Source: Tenderia sp965602225 (lineage in GTDB: Bacteria; Pseudomonadota; Gammaproteobacteria; Tenderiales; Tenderiaceae). From it: a stretch of 64,000 nt of DNA. Below the pieces are notes generated by a model that searched no databases, had not been told where the DNA came from, and was given only the letters and a program-made list of their open reading frames with translations. Positions 16,184 through 25,420 of the stretch are shown here, piece after piece; within the stretch, counting starts at the first letter, position 1, and every line of letters starts with the position of its first letter. The stretch is taken from positions 124,001-188,000 of the forward strand of contig CBFCYE010000001.1 in the NCBI GenBank assembly GCA_965602225.1. The letters run 5' to 3'. A program made the position numbers and the translations under genes.

Positions 16184-18472
16184 TTAACCCTTAACTGGTG
16201 GCGGTGCCAGCACTTCACGCGAGCCGTTAGACTGCATTTCACTAACGACACCGGCTCGTTCCATATCCTCGACCATACGCGCGGCACGGTTGTAACCGAT
16301 CTTGAGACGACGTTGAATACCAGAGACCGAGGCACGACGTGACTCTGTGACGATCTGCACTGCCTTATCATAGAGTTCATCAGACTCATCACCGCCATCC
16401 GCGCCCATGAAATCGCCACCCTCAGTACTAGGCCCTTCCAGAATTTCATCGATGTAATTCGGTTCACCCAATTTTTTGAGTGAATCGACGACATTGTGCA
16501 CCTCATGATCGGCGACAAAGGCACCATGAATACGCGTAGGAATGCTGGTACCGGCAGGCTGATAAAGCATGTCACCATTACCCAGCAATTGCTCAGCCCC
16601 ACCCTGATCAAGCACGGTACGGGAATCAATCTTGGACGACACCTGGAAGGCGATACGGCTAGGGATATTGGCCTTGATCAGGCCAGTCAACACATCTACC
16701 GATGGCCGCTGCGTGGCCAACAACAAATGAATACCCGAAGCACGCGCCTTTTGCGCCAGACGGGCAATCAGCTCTTCAACCTTCTTACCCACCACCATCA
16801 TCATGTCGGCCAGCTCGTCTACCACAACGACGATGAATGGCAGAGGCTCCAAAATCGGACGTTCTTCATCTGGTGACATCAGCTCTGCAAATGGATCTGG
16901 AATCGGCTCACCGGCATCAATGGCGTCTTTAACCTTTTTGTTATAACCACCAATGTTTCTTACCCCCATGGCAGACATCAGTTTGTAACGCCGATCCATC
17001 TCTACCACACACCAACGCAACGCGTTAGCTGCGTCTTTCATATCGGTGACCACTGGGGTCAATAGATGCGGAATACCATCATAGATAGAGAGTTCCAACA
17101 TCTTGGGATCAATCATGATCATGCGCAGCTGATCTGGTTTGGCCTTGAATAACATACTTAGAATCATGGAATTCACCGCCACCGACTTACCCGAGCCGGT
17201 AGTCCCCGCAACCAGTAGATGTGGCATTTTAGCCAGATCGGCAACTAGCGGATGGCCGGCAATATCTTTACCTAAGGCCAGCGTCAACGGCGAATGAGAA
17301 GAGTCATATTCTTTCGATTGCACAATCTCACTCATGCGAACAATTTCACGGTGCTCGTTAGGAATCTCAAGACCGACAACCGACTTTCCGGGAATCACCT
17401 CCACCACACGAACACTGATAACCGACAGCGAACGCGCCAGATCCTTGGACAGATTGGTAATCCTGCTAGCCTTAACGCCCACACCTGGCATCATCTCGAA
17501 ACGGGTAATCACCGGACCTGGATGAACGGCCTGCACTTCGACCTCAACACCGAATTCCTTAAGCTTCATCTCCACCAGCCTGGAAATGGCCTCTAAAGCC
17601 TCCTTGGACATGCACTTGCCACTGTGCTGCGCCACATCAAGAATCCCCAGCGCTGGCAGGCCATCAACGTTATCGCCCTCAAACAGCTTTTGTTGGCGTT
17701 CCTGTTCAACCCGTTTGCTGACCTCAACTTTTTGAATCACAGGCTCAATACGTAGCGGCTTACGCTGTTCAACTTTTTTAGCCTCGGCCTTGACTGTGGT
17801 CTGACGTTCTTTTTTAACTTTGTGGGCAGCCCATTTTTCACGCATCGCCCCAACCCAGCAGCGAGCCAGCGATGCAAACTCCAGACTCAGACGGCCAACC
17901 ACATCCATCAACCACAACCAGGAAAGACCGGTAAACAGGGTCACGCCGGTGAGAAACAGAGCCAACAGAAACAGCGTTGCACCTAGAAAGCTAAATGACG
18001 CTACAAGACCACTGCCTATGACGTCACCAAGAATACCGCCCGCATTGAGGGGCAATTCCGTAGGTGAACCAAAATGAAGAGTAGCCAGGCCACAACCGGC
18101 GGCAACAGTCAGGACAAAACCACCGCTACGCAGGCCAAACTCAGCCATCGGTAATGCATCAGTCTGTTCACTACCCTTGAACAACAGCCAACCGCTGTAG
18201 GCAACCATAATGGGGAACAGATAAGAGAAGTAGCCAAATAGATAGAGGAAGACATCGGCAAACCAGGCACCGGCAACGCCACCTGTATTTTCAACCACAC
18301 TAACTACACCGCTGTGGGACCAACCTGGGTCGGTTTGAGTGTAGCTGCCTAGCGACACAGCCAGGTATACCGCAATAGCACCAAACACAAATAGAGCCCC
18401 TTCACGCAGACCTTTGGCCGCACGATTATTGCTATTACCCGGTTTATCTTTTTTCCTTATTGCCTGTCCCAA
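16184..18472 (-). CDS. ftsK: DNA translocase FtsK
   Basis: 762 residues. It couples chromosome dimer resolution and terminus segregation to division. The N-terminal region has about four to five membrane helices (residues 25-190), a short lysine-rich linker (about 205-260) rather than the very long E. coli linker, then the RecA-like motor with Walker A VAGTTGSGKSVAVNSM (about 412-427) and Walker B LPFIVVVVDELADMMM, and a C-terminal winged-helix gamma domain (about 690-755) that reads KOPS sites. Its length resembles Pseudomonas FtsK. It is the promoter-proximal gene of ftsK-lolA-rarA-crcB. Confidence 0.96.
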   Translation of the reverse strand: MGQAIRKKDKPGNSNNRAAKGLREGALFVFGAIAVYLAVSLGSYTQTDPGWSHSGVVSVVENTGGVAGAWFADVFLYLFGYFSYLFPIMVAYSGWLLFKGSEQTDALPMAEFGLRSGGFVLTVAAGCGLATLHFGSPTELPLNAGGILGDVIGSGLVASFSFLGATLFLLALFLTGVTLFTGLSWLWLMDVVGRLSLEFASLARCWVGAMREKWAAHKVKKERQTTVKAEAKKVEQRKPLRIEPVIQKVEVSKRVEQERQQKLFEGDNVDGLPALGILDVAQHSGKCMSKEALEAISRLVEMKLKEFGVEVEVQAVHPGPVITRFEMMPGVGVKASRITNLSKDLARSLSVISVRVVEVIPGKSVVGLEIPNEHREIVRMSEIVQSKEYDSSHSPLTLALGKDIAGHPLVADLAKMPHLLVAGTTGSGKSVAVNSMILSMLFKAKPDQLRMIMIDPKMLELSIYDGIPHLLTPVVTDMKDAANALRWCVVEMDRRYKLMSAMGVRNIGGYNKKVKDAIDAGEPIPDPFAELMSPDEERPILEPLPFIVVVVDELADMMMVVGKKVEELIARLAQKARASGIHLLLATQRPSVDVLTGLIKANIPSRIAFQVSSKIDSRTVLDQGGAEQLLGNGDMLYQPAGTSIPTRIHGAFVADHEVHNVVDSLKKLGEPNYIDEILEGPSTEGGDFMGADGGDESDELYDKAVQIVTESRRASVSGIQRRLKIGYNRAARMVEDMERAGVVSEMQSNGSREVLAPPPVKG

Positions 18473-18745
18473 CTGAAGACCACCCGTCTAAACTTAATAA
18501 AAAACCGAAAAATCTTTATATATTCAGGAGATTATAGACATAACATCAAGCAAATGCTTGTCATACACACGCGACTGCTTGTTTACGAAGTAAGCGAACC
18601 ACCCCTTTACCCCATCTAAGACATCACCTATGATGATCACTAATCAGGGCAAAGGTCGCCAAACCACAACATATAGGCACTCGACCCCCTCACAAACACT
18701 GGATATACTGTATCACACAACAATAGGGATTTCTGGGGCGGAACC

Positions 18746-19693
18746 ATGAGCGAAACCAAACACTGCAAACTTCTTATTCTGGGTTCCGGCCCTGCTGGCT
18801 ATACCGCAGCGGTCTATGCAGCACGCGCAAACCTCGATCCTGTGATTGTTACCGGGATTCAGCAAGGCGGCCAACTCACCACCACTACCGAAGTAGATAA
18901 TTGGCCTGGCGACCATGAAGGTGTTCAGGGTCCAGAGCTGATGGATCGCATGCAGAAGCACGCTGAACGTTTCAATACAGAAATCATCTTCGATCACATC
19001 AACGAAACCGACCTGAGCAAACGCCCCTTCACCCTCAAGGGTGATGCTGGCACCTACACCTGCGATGCCCTGATCATCGCCACTGGCGCCTCAGCCAGAT
19101 ACCTGGGACTGGAATCCGAGGAAGCATTTAAAGGCAAAGGCGTTTCTGCCTGTGCCACCTGCGATGGTTTTTTCTACCGCAACCAACCGGTTGCCGTGAT
19201 TGGTGGTGGTAATACCGCGGTTGAAGAAGCGCTTTATCTATCCAATATCGCCTCGCACGTGACTATCGTTCACCGCCGCGATTCATTCAGCTCTGAAAAG
19301 ATCCTCTCTGACCAGCTTGAAGCCAAAGCAAAAGACGGCAATGTCACGATTGAGTGGCAACAAACTCTCGATGAAGTCCTGGGCGATAACATGGGTGTCA
19401 CAGGTCTTCGGATCAAGAATATGGAAGATGGAAGCACGAAGGACGTGCAAGTACAGGGCGTTTTCATCGCCATTGGTCATCAACCTAACACAGGTATCTT
19501 TGATGGCCAGCTGGAGATGCAAAATGGCTATATCAAGGTGCGCGGCGGAAGTGAAGGTAATGCCACTGCTACCAGTGTCGACGGTGTTTTTGCTGCTGGT
19601 GATGTGGCTGACCACATCTATCGTCAGGCAATCACTTCTGCCGGTGCCGGCTGCATGGCGGCACTGGACGTCGAGCGTTTTCTGGAAAGCTAA
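18746..19693 (+). CDS. trxB: Thioredoxin reductase
   Basis: 315 residues. NADPH-dependent flavoenzyme that reduces thioredoxin. FAD-binding GSGPAGYTAAVYAARA at the N-terminus, redox-active ACATCDG (Cys pair near residues 136 and 139), NADP-binding IGGGNTAVEEALYL and a C-terminal FAD motif GVFAAGDVADHIYRQ are all present. The ATG follows TTCTGGGGCGG. It diverges from ftsK across a 273-base gap and is followed by a PilZ gene 18 bases away, likely on one transcript. Confidence 0.97.
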   Translation: MSETKHCKLLILGSGPAGYTAAVYAARANLDPVIVTGIQQGGQLTTTTEVDNWPGDHEGVQGPELMDRMQKHAERFNTEIIFDHINETDLSKRPFTLKGDAGTYTCDALIIATGASARYLGLESEEAFKGKGVSACATCDGFFYRNQPVAVIGGGNTAVEEALYLSNIASHVTIVHRRDSFSSEKILSDQLEAKAKDGNVTIEWQQTLDEVLGDNMGVTGLRIKNMEDGSTKDVQVQGVFIAIGHQPNTGIFDGQLEMQNGYIKVRGGSEGNATATSVDGVFAAGDVADHIYRQAITSAGAGCMAALDVERFLES

Positions 19694-19711
19694 TTAGCAA
19701 GCGAGGTTAAT

Positions 19712-20071
19712 ATGGCGTTTGATTCGTTCTATTCCAAAGAAAATAATTCCAATTCGGTGATTGAGTCTATGGTTGTAGGTAAAAGTGATCAGCGTGGTTT
19801 TCTGCGCATGGGTATTAAGTCAAAACTGACATTCAAGATCTGTGGCAAGAATGATGTATACGAAGCTACTTCCAATGATCTTAGTGCGACCGGCATTAGC
19901 TTTACTTCAAAACAGCAAGTGAATGAAGGTGATTTACTGGAAATTCACATGAAGCCTGGCATGGATATCACCCCACCGCTCACCATGACGATAAAAGTGA
20001 TTCGCGCTATTGCAACTGATAGCGGTGAATATGAAGTTGCTGGTGAAACTCACGAAAACGGCAGCAACTAA
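19712..20071 (+). CDS. PilZ-domain cyclic-di-GMP receptor
   Basis: 119 residues, a single PilZ domain. Both ligand motifs are visible: RxxxR as RGFLR (residues 28-32) and D/NxSxxG as DLSATG (about 62-67), so c-di-GMP binding is expected. Family members alter motility, pili or exopolysaccharide through protein contacts; the partner here is unknown. It is 18 bases after trxB, with its own GAGGTTAAT ribosome-binding site, and is closed by a stable hairpin. Its presence between trxB and aat is not part of the Pseudomonas order that I recall. Confidence 0.88.
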   Translation: MAFDSFYSKENNSNSVIESMVVGKSDQRGFLRMGIKSKLTFKICGKNDVYEATSNDLSATGISFTSKQQVNEGDLLEIHMKPGMDITPPLTMTIKVIRAIATDSGEYEVAGETHENGSN

Positions 20072-20080
20072 GATCCTTTG

Positions 20081-20108
20081 CTTCGCCAGGCAATGCCTGG
20101 CGAAGTAT
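20081..20108 (+). terminator. Stable hairpin after the PilZ gene
   Basis: Perfect 11-bp stem CTTCGCCAGGC/GCCTGGCGAAG (20081-20091, 20095-20105) with a three-base loop. The following tract (TATTCTTA) is only moderately T-rich, so termination may be incomplete or the hairpin may protect the 3' end. Confidence 0.6.
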
Positions 20109-20176
20109 TCTTATGCCGTAGGCCCATGCGCCTGCAGTCTCTCTATTCCCCCTATAACTCATAACAACAAAACACC

Positions 20177-20899
20177 GTGACAACAGGCCCATTCTGGATA
20201 AACGAGTCAGACTCTGAGCTGAACTTCCCGCCGGTTGAGCTAGCACTAGACGAACCCAATGGGCTGCTGGCAGTGGGTGGTGACCTTTCACCTGAACGAC
20301 TAATCAAGGCCTATGGGCTTGGTATATTCCCCTGGTTTAATCATGACCAGCCAATTCTATGGTGGTCACCAAATCCAAGAGCAATATTGCTTCCAGACCA
20401 GCTTCACGTTAGTCGCAGTCTGCACAAAGCGATTCGACGCGGCGACTACAAAATCACACTAGACAAGGCCTTTGCTGAAGTAATGCAAGCGTGCGCAGCG
20501 CCACGACTACAACAAGCAGATACCTGGATCACACCTGAGATGCATTCAGCCTATCTTCGACTGCATGACATGGGCGTTGCCCACTCAGTTGAAGCTTGGC
20601 TTGATAATGAACTCGTAGGTGGCCTATACGGACTGGCTATAGGTAAAGCCTTTTTTGGAGAATCCATGTTTAGTCGCGCCAGTAATGCTTCCAAGGTGGC
20701 ATTTGTTTATCTCGCCAGACAGCTACAAGCGTGGCAATTTGAACTTATTGATTGTCAGGTCAGTTCTGAGCATCTTCAAAGCCTTGGAGCAATGGATGTT
20801 GAACGAACACAATTTATCCAGCTATTACAGATAGCCATTCAACAGCCAGGCAAAAATCAAAAATGGCAGTTTGATGAAAACTTTCACCCCGTCAATTAG
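20177..20899 (+). CDS. aat: Leucyl/phenylalanyl-tRNA--protein transferase
   Basis: 240 residues from GTG 20177. Aat adds Leu or Phe to N-terminal Lys/Arg of proteins, creating an N-degron that ClpS delivers to ClpAP. Diagnostic segments are FPPVELALDEPNGLLAVGGDL, GIFPWF, WWSPNPR, ADTWIT, HSVEAWLDNELVGGLYG and GKAFFGESMFS. The matching N-end-rule genes bpt, clpA and clpS are all within 4 kb, so the whole pathway is encoded here in the conserved order. Confidence 0.96.
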   Translation: MTTGPFWINESDSELNFPPVELALDEPNGLLAVGGDLSPERLIKAYGLGIFPWFNHDQPILWWSPNPRAILLPDQLHVSRSLHKAIRRGDYKITLDKAFAEVMQACAAPRLQQADTWITPEMHSAYLRLHDMGVAHSVEAWLDNELVGGLYGLAIGKAFFGESMFSRASNASKVAFVYLARQLQAWQFELIDCQVSSEHLQSLGAMDVERTQFIQLLQIAIQQPGKNQKWQFDENFHPVN

Positions 20900-20919
20900 G
20901 CTAACTTATCGCACAGCCC

Positions 20920-21639
20920 ATGAAACACGAAAACAATAATTCAATCCGCTGTTACGTTACCCCGCCATTTGAGTGCAGCTATCTGCCTGGACGAAGCGCC
21001 ACAAACCTGGTTATTGATCCCAGTCTTGAATTAAATGATGCGCTGCTTGGTGCATTACTTGATCGAGGATTTCGCCGCAGTGGTGGGCACATCTACCGGC
21101 CTAATTGTCAGAACTGTCAGGCCTGCATTTCAACCAGAGTTCCAGCCGACAAATTCATTCCAAATCGTAGTCAACGCCGATGCCTGCATCAAAACCAGGA
21201 CCTATCCCATTCAGCATCAATCGCTACATTCAAGCAGGAACAATTTGAGCTTTACTGTAGTTACCTCACCGCCCGACACGCAGACAGCGACATGAACAAC
21301 CCCAGCCAGGAAGACTATCTGGGCTTCCTCGCCACCCCAGGGGTAAACACCCAGTTTCACGAATTTCGACATCAAAACAAGTTATTGGCAGTATCGGTTA
21401 TTGATCACACGCCTAATGGCTTATCCGCTGTCTACACATTCTTTGATCCCAACCAGACACATCGTAGCCTAGGAACATTCACCATTTTATGGATGATTCA
21501 GCATGCCCGCAGTCTCGGCCTGCCCTGGGTATACCTGGGATATTGGATAGAAGCCTGCGACAAAATGCGTTACAAAACTCGATTTAAACCCTGCCAAGGC
21601 TATATTGATGATAATTGGCAGCAGATAAACCCTGTTTAA
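20920..21639 (+). CDS. bpt: Aspartate/glutamate leucyltransferase (Bpt)
   Basis: 239 residues. It transfers leucine from Leu-tRNA to N-terminal Asp or Glu, making secondary into primary N-degrons for ClpS/ClpAP. The N-terminal Cys motif is present (FECSYLPG, then GHIYRPNCQNCQACISTRVP) and the GNAT-like C-terminal half shows LSAVYTFFDP, LGTFTILWMI and YLGYWIEACDKMRYKTRFKPCQ. It lies 20 bases after aat. The name ate is used for the eukaryotic arginyltransferase relative; bacterial enzymes of this length are Bpt. Confidence 0.93.
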   Translation: MKHENNNSIRCYVTPPFECSYLPGRSATNLVIDPSLELNDALLGALLDRGFRRSGGHIYRPNCQNCQACISTRVPADKFIPNRSQRRCLHQNQDLSHSASIATFKQEQFELYCSYLTARHADSDMNNPSQEDYLGFLATPGVNTQFHEFRHQNKLLAVSVIDHTPNGLSAVYTFFDPNQTHRSLGTFTILWMIQHARSLGLPWVYLGYWIEACDKMRYKTRFKPCQGYIDDNWQQINPV

Positions 21640-21731
21640 GGGCTTATCTACGGATATCCCTTTGCGCCACAGACCAAATTAGGGCAGAATACGCGCCTGA
21701 TTTGTAAAAGAACTGGAGTTCTAAACCTAGC

Positions 21732-21950
21732 ATGGCAAAAGAAGAAGCAATTGAAATGGAAGGGACGGTCACTGAGACCCTGCCAAACACCATGTTTCGC
21801 GTCGAGTTGGAAAACGGCCACGTTGTCACCGCCCATATCTCAGGAAAAATGCGCAAACACTATATCCGCATCCTGACAGGCGATAAGGTTACTGTTCAGC
21901 TAACCCCTTACGACCTGAGCAAAGGTCGCATTTCCTACCGCGCTCGCTAA
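21732..21950 (+). CDS. infA: Translation initiation factor IF-1
   Basis: 72 residues, the exact usual length. An S1-like OB fold that binds the ribosomal A site during initiation: it reads MAKEEAIEMEGTVTETLPN at the start, then FRVELENGHVVTAHISGKMRKHYIRI and ends ISYRAR. It follows bpt as in Pseudomonas. The stop codon is part of an exact 10-base tandem duplication (cgctcgctaa twice, 21941-21960). Convergent with clpA. Confidence 0.97.
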   Translation: MAKEEAIEMEGTVTETLPNTMFRVELENGHVVTAHISGKMRKHYIRILTGDKVTVQLTPYDLSKGRISYRAR

Positions 21951-21975
21951 CGCTCGCTAAACCAAAACTTCAGTT

Positions 21976-22009
21976 CAAGAGCCCGCTCAAACAGACGCGG
22001 GGCTCTTGT
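21976..22009. terminator. Shared infA/clpA convergent terminator
   Basis: Inverted repeat CAAGAGCCCGC / GCGGGGCTCTTG (21976-22008; one bulged base) overlapping the clpA stop codon, followed by TT on the plus strand. It probably serves infA and overlaps the 3' end of clpA. Confidence 0.65.
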
Positions 22010-24257
22010 TAGTGGCTTCCATTTCGAAACTTAGTTCGCCGCCCTTCAAGGTGATGCGGACGTGACCACCACTAGCCAACTCACCAAACAGTAATTCCTC
22101 GGCCAGAGGTTTCTTAATATGCTCCTTGATGGTCCGCGTCATAGGTCGAGCCCCCATCGCAGGGTCAAAACCATTATCAGCCAACCACTCACGCGCTTCT
22201 GAACTAACTTCAACGGTGACATTCTTGGCTTCGAGTTGAGACTCAAGCTCAATGATGAATTTATCCACCACGTGACCAATGGTCTTACGATCCAAGCCCT
22301 GAAATTCAACTACCGCATCGAGACGATTACGAAACTCAGGTGTAAAGGCACGTTTAATGGCCTCCAGGCTATCGCCAGTCGTGTTTTTACTGGTAAAGCC
22401 AATCGAAGGACGGCTCATCTGTTCCGCGCCAGCATTGGTGGTCATCACCAGAATCACATTGCGGAAATCTGCCTCACGGCCATTATTGTCAGTCAGAGTC
22501 CCGTGATCCATCACTTGCAACAGTAAATTAAAAACATCTGGATGGGCCTTTTCTATCTCATCCAACAATAAAACTGCGTGAGGCGTCTTATTAATGGCAT
22601 CTGTCAGCAAACCACCCTGGTCATAACCAACATAGCCAGGAGGTGCACCAATCAACCGTGACACGGCATGACGCTCCATATATTCAGACATATCAAAGCG
22701 AATCAAATCGATGCCCATCACTTTGGAAAGCTGGCGTGTTACCTCGGTCTTACCAACCCCTGTTGGACCGGCAAACAGGAATGAACCAATCGGTTTTTCT
22801 TCCTGCCCCAGACCAGAGCGTGACAATTTGATCGCGGTAGAAAGCGATTCAATCGCGGCATCCTGACCAAAAACGACCATTTTCAGATCACGATCAAGCG
22901 TGCTCAATTTTTCACGATCAGAATTGCCAATCCGCATTTCAGGAATACGAGCAATCTTGGCAACAATCAGTTCTATATCTTTTACACCGATCGTTTTTTT
23001 ACGTTTCGACGCAGGAGACATACGCTGTTTTGCACCAGCCTCATCAATCACATCGATAGCCTTGTCCGGCAAATGCCTATCATTGATATAACGGTCAGCC
23101 AGCTCAACGGCCAGTCTGATCGCCTGACGGGTGTACTTAACTTCGTGATGTTCCTCGAAACGAGATTTTAGCCCCATCAATATTTGAACCGTCTCATCAA
23201 CAGTAGGCTCTGGCACATCTATCTTTTGAAAACGACGCGCCAAGGCACGATCTTTCTCAAAGATTCCTCGATACTCCTGATAGGTGGTTGAACCAACACA
23301 TTTCAACTCACCTGATGCCAAGGCAGGTTTAAGCAGGTTAGATGCATCCATCACACCGCCAGATGCTGCTCCGGCTCCAATAATGGTATGGATCTCATCG
23401 ATAAAAAGGACGTTATGCGGATTTTTTCCCAGATCCCCTAATACCGCTTTGAGACGTTTTTCAAAATCACCACGGTATTTAGTGCCTGCAAGCAAGGCCC
23501 CCATATCTAGAGAATAGATAGTGCTATCGGCCAAAACCTCTGGCACCTCACCGTCAACAATACGTTTGGCCAGACCTTCGGCCAGGGCGGTTTTACCAAC
23601 ACCGGCCTCACCAACAAATAAAGGATTGTTCTTACGGCGGCGACACAACACCTGAATTGTGCGCTCGACCTCATGGTCACGACCAATCAATGGATCTGTC
23701 TTACCCTGTTTGGCGCGCTCATTTAAATTAGTAGCAAATTGCTCAAGCGGTGATTTAGATGGCGCAGAACCACCAGCCTCTTCTCCCTCAGGCTGACTAT
23801 AACTATCACCCTCTTCATCACCAGAGACCTTGGAGATGCCGTGAGAAATATAATTCACAACATCAAGGCGTGAAACATTCTGTGAGTTAAGCAAATAAAC
23901 CGCTTGGGAATCTGGTTCACCAAAAATGGCGACTAGGACATTTGCCCCCATCACCTCATCTTTACCAGCACTTTGGACATGAAACACCGCGCGCTGCAAC
24001 ACACGCTGAAACCCCAAAGTTGGTTGTGTCTCGCGACCGTCCTCAGTTGATAAAACAGGTGTTGTTTCGTCGAGAAAAGCTGCCAGCTCTTTTTTGAGCT
24101 GGGTTAGGTCAGCGCCACATGCATTTAATACACTGGCTGCGGATGAGTTATCCACTAAAGCCAATAGAAGATGTTCCACCGTCATAAACTCATGATGCTT
24201 ATCACTAGCATCACGAAATGCGGTATTCAACGTGTATTCCAATTCCTTGTTTAACAT
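21987..24257 (-). CDS. clpA: ATP-dependent Clp protease ATP-binding subunit ClpA
   Basis: 756 residues. AAA+ unfoldase that feeds ClpP. The N-domain (1-145) binds ClpS; D1 has Walker A GEAGVGKTALAEG (about 215-227) and D2 has GPTGVGKTEVTRQ (about 493-505), each followed by Walker B and arginine-finger elements. The C-terminal IGL/IGF-type loop that docks ClpP is represented by the IGFTSKN region (about 609-615). It lies 33 bases after clpS on the same strand, so the two are cotranscribed. Together with aat and bpt it forms the N-end-rule degradation pathway. Confidence 0.96.
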   Translation of the reverse strand: MLNKELEYTLNTAFRDASDKHHEFMTVEHLLLALVDNSSAASVLNACGADLTQLKKELAAFLDETTPVLSTEDGRETQPTLGFQRVLQRAVFHVQSAGKDEVMGANVLVAIFGEPDSQAVYLLNSQNVSRLDVVNYISHGISKVSGDEEGDSYSQPEGEEAGGSAPSKSPLEQFATNLNERAKQGKTDPLIGRDHEVERTIQVLCRRRKNNPLFVGEAGVGKTALAEGLAKRIVDGEVPEVLADSTIYSLDMGALLAGTKYRGDFEKRLKAVLGDLGKNPHNVLFIDEIHTIIGAGAASGGVMDASNLLKPALASGELKCVGSTTYQEYRGIFEKDRALARRFQKIDVPEPTVDETVQILMGLKSRFEEHHEVKYTRQAIRLAVELADRYINDRHLPDKAIDVIDEAGAKQRMSPASKRKKTIGVKDIELIVAKIARIPEMRIGNSDREKLSTLDRDLKMVVFGQDAAIESLSTAIKLSRSGLGQEEKPIGSFLFAGPTGVGKTEVTRQLSKVMGIDLIRFDMSEYMERHAVSRLIGAPPGYVGYDQGGLLTDAINKTPHAVLLLDEIEKAHPDVFNLLLQVMDHGTLTDNNGREADFRNVILVMTTNAGAEQMSRPSIGFTSKNTTGDSLEAIKRAFTPEFRNRLDAVVEFQGLDRKTIGHVVDKFIIELESQLEAKNVTVEVSSEAREWLADNGFDPAMGARPMTRTIKEHIKKPLAEELLFGELASGGHVRITLKGGELSFEMEATNKSPASV

Positions 24258-24290
24258 GACTCCACCTCCGGCACTGTCACAATCAATCAG

Positions 24291-24611
24291 CTATGCTTCT
24301 TCCATGGTGCACTTTAACGGGTGCTGATTTTCGCGGGATGAGTCGTTAACCTGGGCAACCTTTGTTTCAGCGACATCACGAGAGAACACACCACAAACAC
24401 CAACACCGCGCGTGTGTACCTCTAACATCACCTGAGTTGCCTGCTCACGTCCCATTCCAAAAAAACTCTCCAGTATGTGAATAACGAAATCCATAGGGGT
24501 GTAATCGTCATTCAAAAGTATCACCTTATATAAAGGGGGGCGCTTCAGCTGAGGACGTGCTTCCTCTACTGCCAGGTCTTCATGAAAGTCTTGATCTGTT
24601 TTTTTACTCAT
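24291..24611 (-). CDS. clpS: ClpS adaptor of ClpAP
   Basis: 106 residues. It recognises N-degrons (Leu, Phe, Tyr, Trp) and hands them to ClpA. The conserved core is PPLYKVILLNDDYTPMDFV (about residues 24-42), containing the NDD that binds the substrate alpha-amino group, followed by HTRGVGVCGVFSRDVAETK. Upstream of clpA and divergent from the cold-shock gene, the arrangement found in most gammaproteobacteria. Confidence 0.96.
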   Translation of the reverse strand: MSKKTDQDFHEDLAVEEARPQLKRPPLYKVILLNDDYTPMDFVIHILESFFGMGREQATQVMLEVHTRGVGVCGVFSRDVAETKVAQVNDSSRENQHPLKCTMEEA

Positions 24612-25011
24612 AGTGGCTTCGATTATATCAATTCAAGCAATAATGAGCGAAATCCTAACACAAAATCAAGCACACAAATTCTCATCTAAAAAACTGCTAA
24701 CTTATTAAGAATCAATGTTTTTTTTGAACCACACCTTATTCATAAAACAATTTCATCAGCAAGGCTGTTCAATCTTCCACGAGGCACCCCGTCCCCCTTA
24801 CTTAATAAAATCGGACATAACCATTAAAGCTTTAGCTACACCAATCAGATAAAACACCACAAAAGTTAATAGATTCAGGTCCTTGACTTATGCGATTTTT
24901 TGTTCAACATTATTGACTGTAGTGGGGGGAAATGTAGTTTTTACATCCTCTACAGCGGTGTCGGAGATCGGGCCGGCATGTTTTTTTTGTTTTAACCGCG
25001 GGGAATTAAGC
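24612..25011. other. Intergenic region clpS | csp with long cold-shock leader
   Basis: 400 bases without a gene of their own. The left part is AT-rich and should hold the clpS promoter. Near 24882 there is TTGACT, a good -35 box, with CATTAT 19 bases on as a weak -10. The last 100 bases before the csp ATG contain paired GC blocks and a run of eight T, consistent with a structured cold-shock 5' leader, though I cannot show thermoswitching. An in-frame upstream extension of csp to 24883 exists but does not look coding. Confidence 0.5.
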
Positions 25012-25248
25012 ATGGCAACAGGTACAGTTAAATGGTTTAGCAACGCTAAGGGTTATGGTTTCATTGCGCCGGATCAAGGTGGTGACGATATCTTCGCCCA
25101 CTTTTCATCCATTAGCATGGAAGGTTATAAGTCACTTCGACAAGGCCAGAAGGTCGAGTATGAAGTATCCCAGGGCCCCAAAGGATCCCTTGCTTCAGCT
25201 GTCACCCTTGATGGTGATCCTGAACCCTCAGAGGGCAATGATAAATAA
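25012..25248 (+). CDS. cspD: Cold-shock-domain protein, CspD-like
   Basis: 78 residues from ATG 25012, chosen because CGGGGAATTAAGC precedes it and the protein then starts MATGTVKWFSNAKGYGFI as all Csp proteins do. RNP1 (KGYGFI) and RNP2 (DIFAHF) are intact, so it binds single-stranded RNA/DNA. The acidic tail DGDPEPSEGNDK is longer than in CspA. Its place next to clpS-clpA is that of cspD in Pseudomonas and E. coli; by sequence alone it could be another Csp. Confidence 0.9.
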   Translation: MATGTVKWFSNAKGYGFIAPDQGGDDIFAHFSSISMEGYKSLRQGQKVEYEVSQGPKGSLASAVTLDGDPEPSEGNDK

Positions 25249-25265
25249 GATCATTTAATCCCACA

Positions 25266-25308
25266 TAAAAAACCGGCCTACAATAATAATCAAAGGCCGG
25301 TTTTTTTA
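25266..25308. terminator. Bidirectional terminator after csp
   Basis: AAAAACCGGCCT ... AGGCCGGTTTTT, a 10-12 bp perfect inverted repeat with a 14-base loop, flanked by A and T runs. It closes csp on the plus strand and can also stop leftward transcription. Confidence 0.92.
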
Positions 25309-25420
25309 TATCTACAGAAACTGGCTTTTACATCTTAGCAATCATTACAACACCAAAATTCAGAACTGCTCAACTCAGCCGCCCCAGCCATTAAATATGC
25401 CAAGCCATAAATCAATGGCT

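Noticed and set aside
24883..25011. Upstream extension of the cold-shock protein
   Set aside because: The extra 43 residues do not resemble any Csp start, while ATG 25012 gives the canonical N-terminus with a ribosome-binding site.
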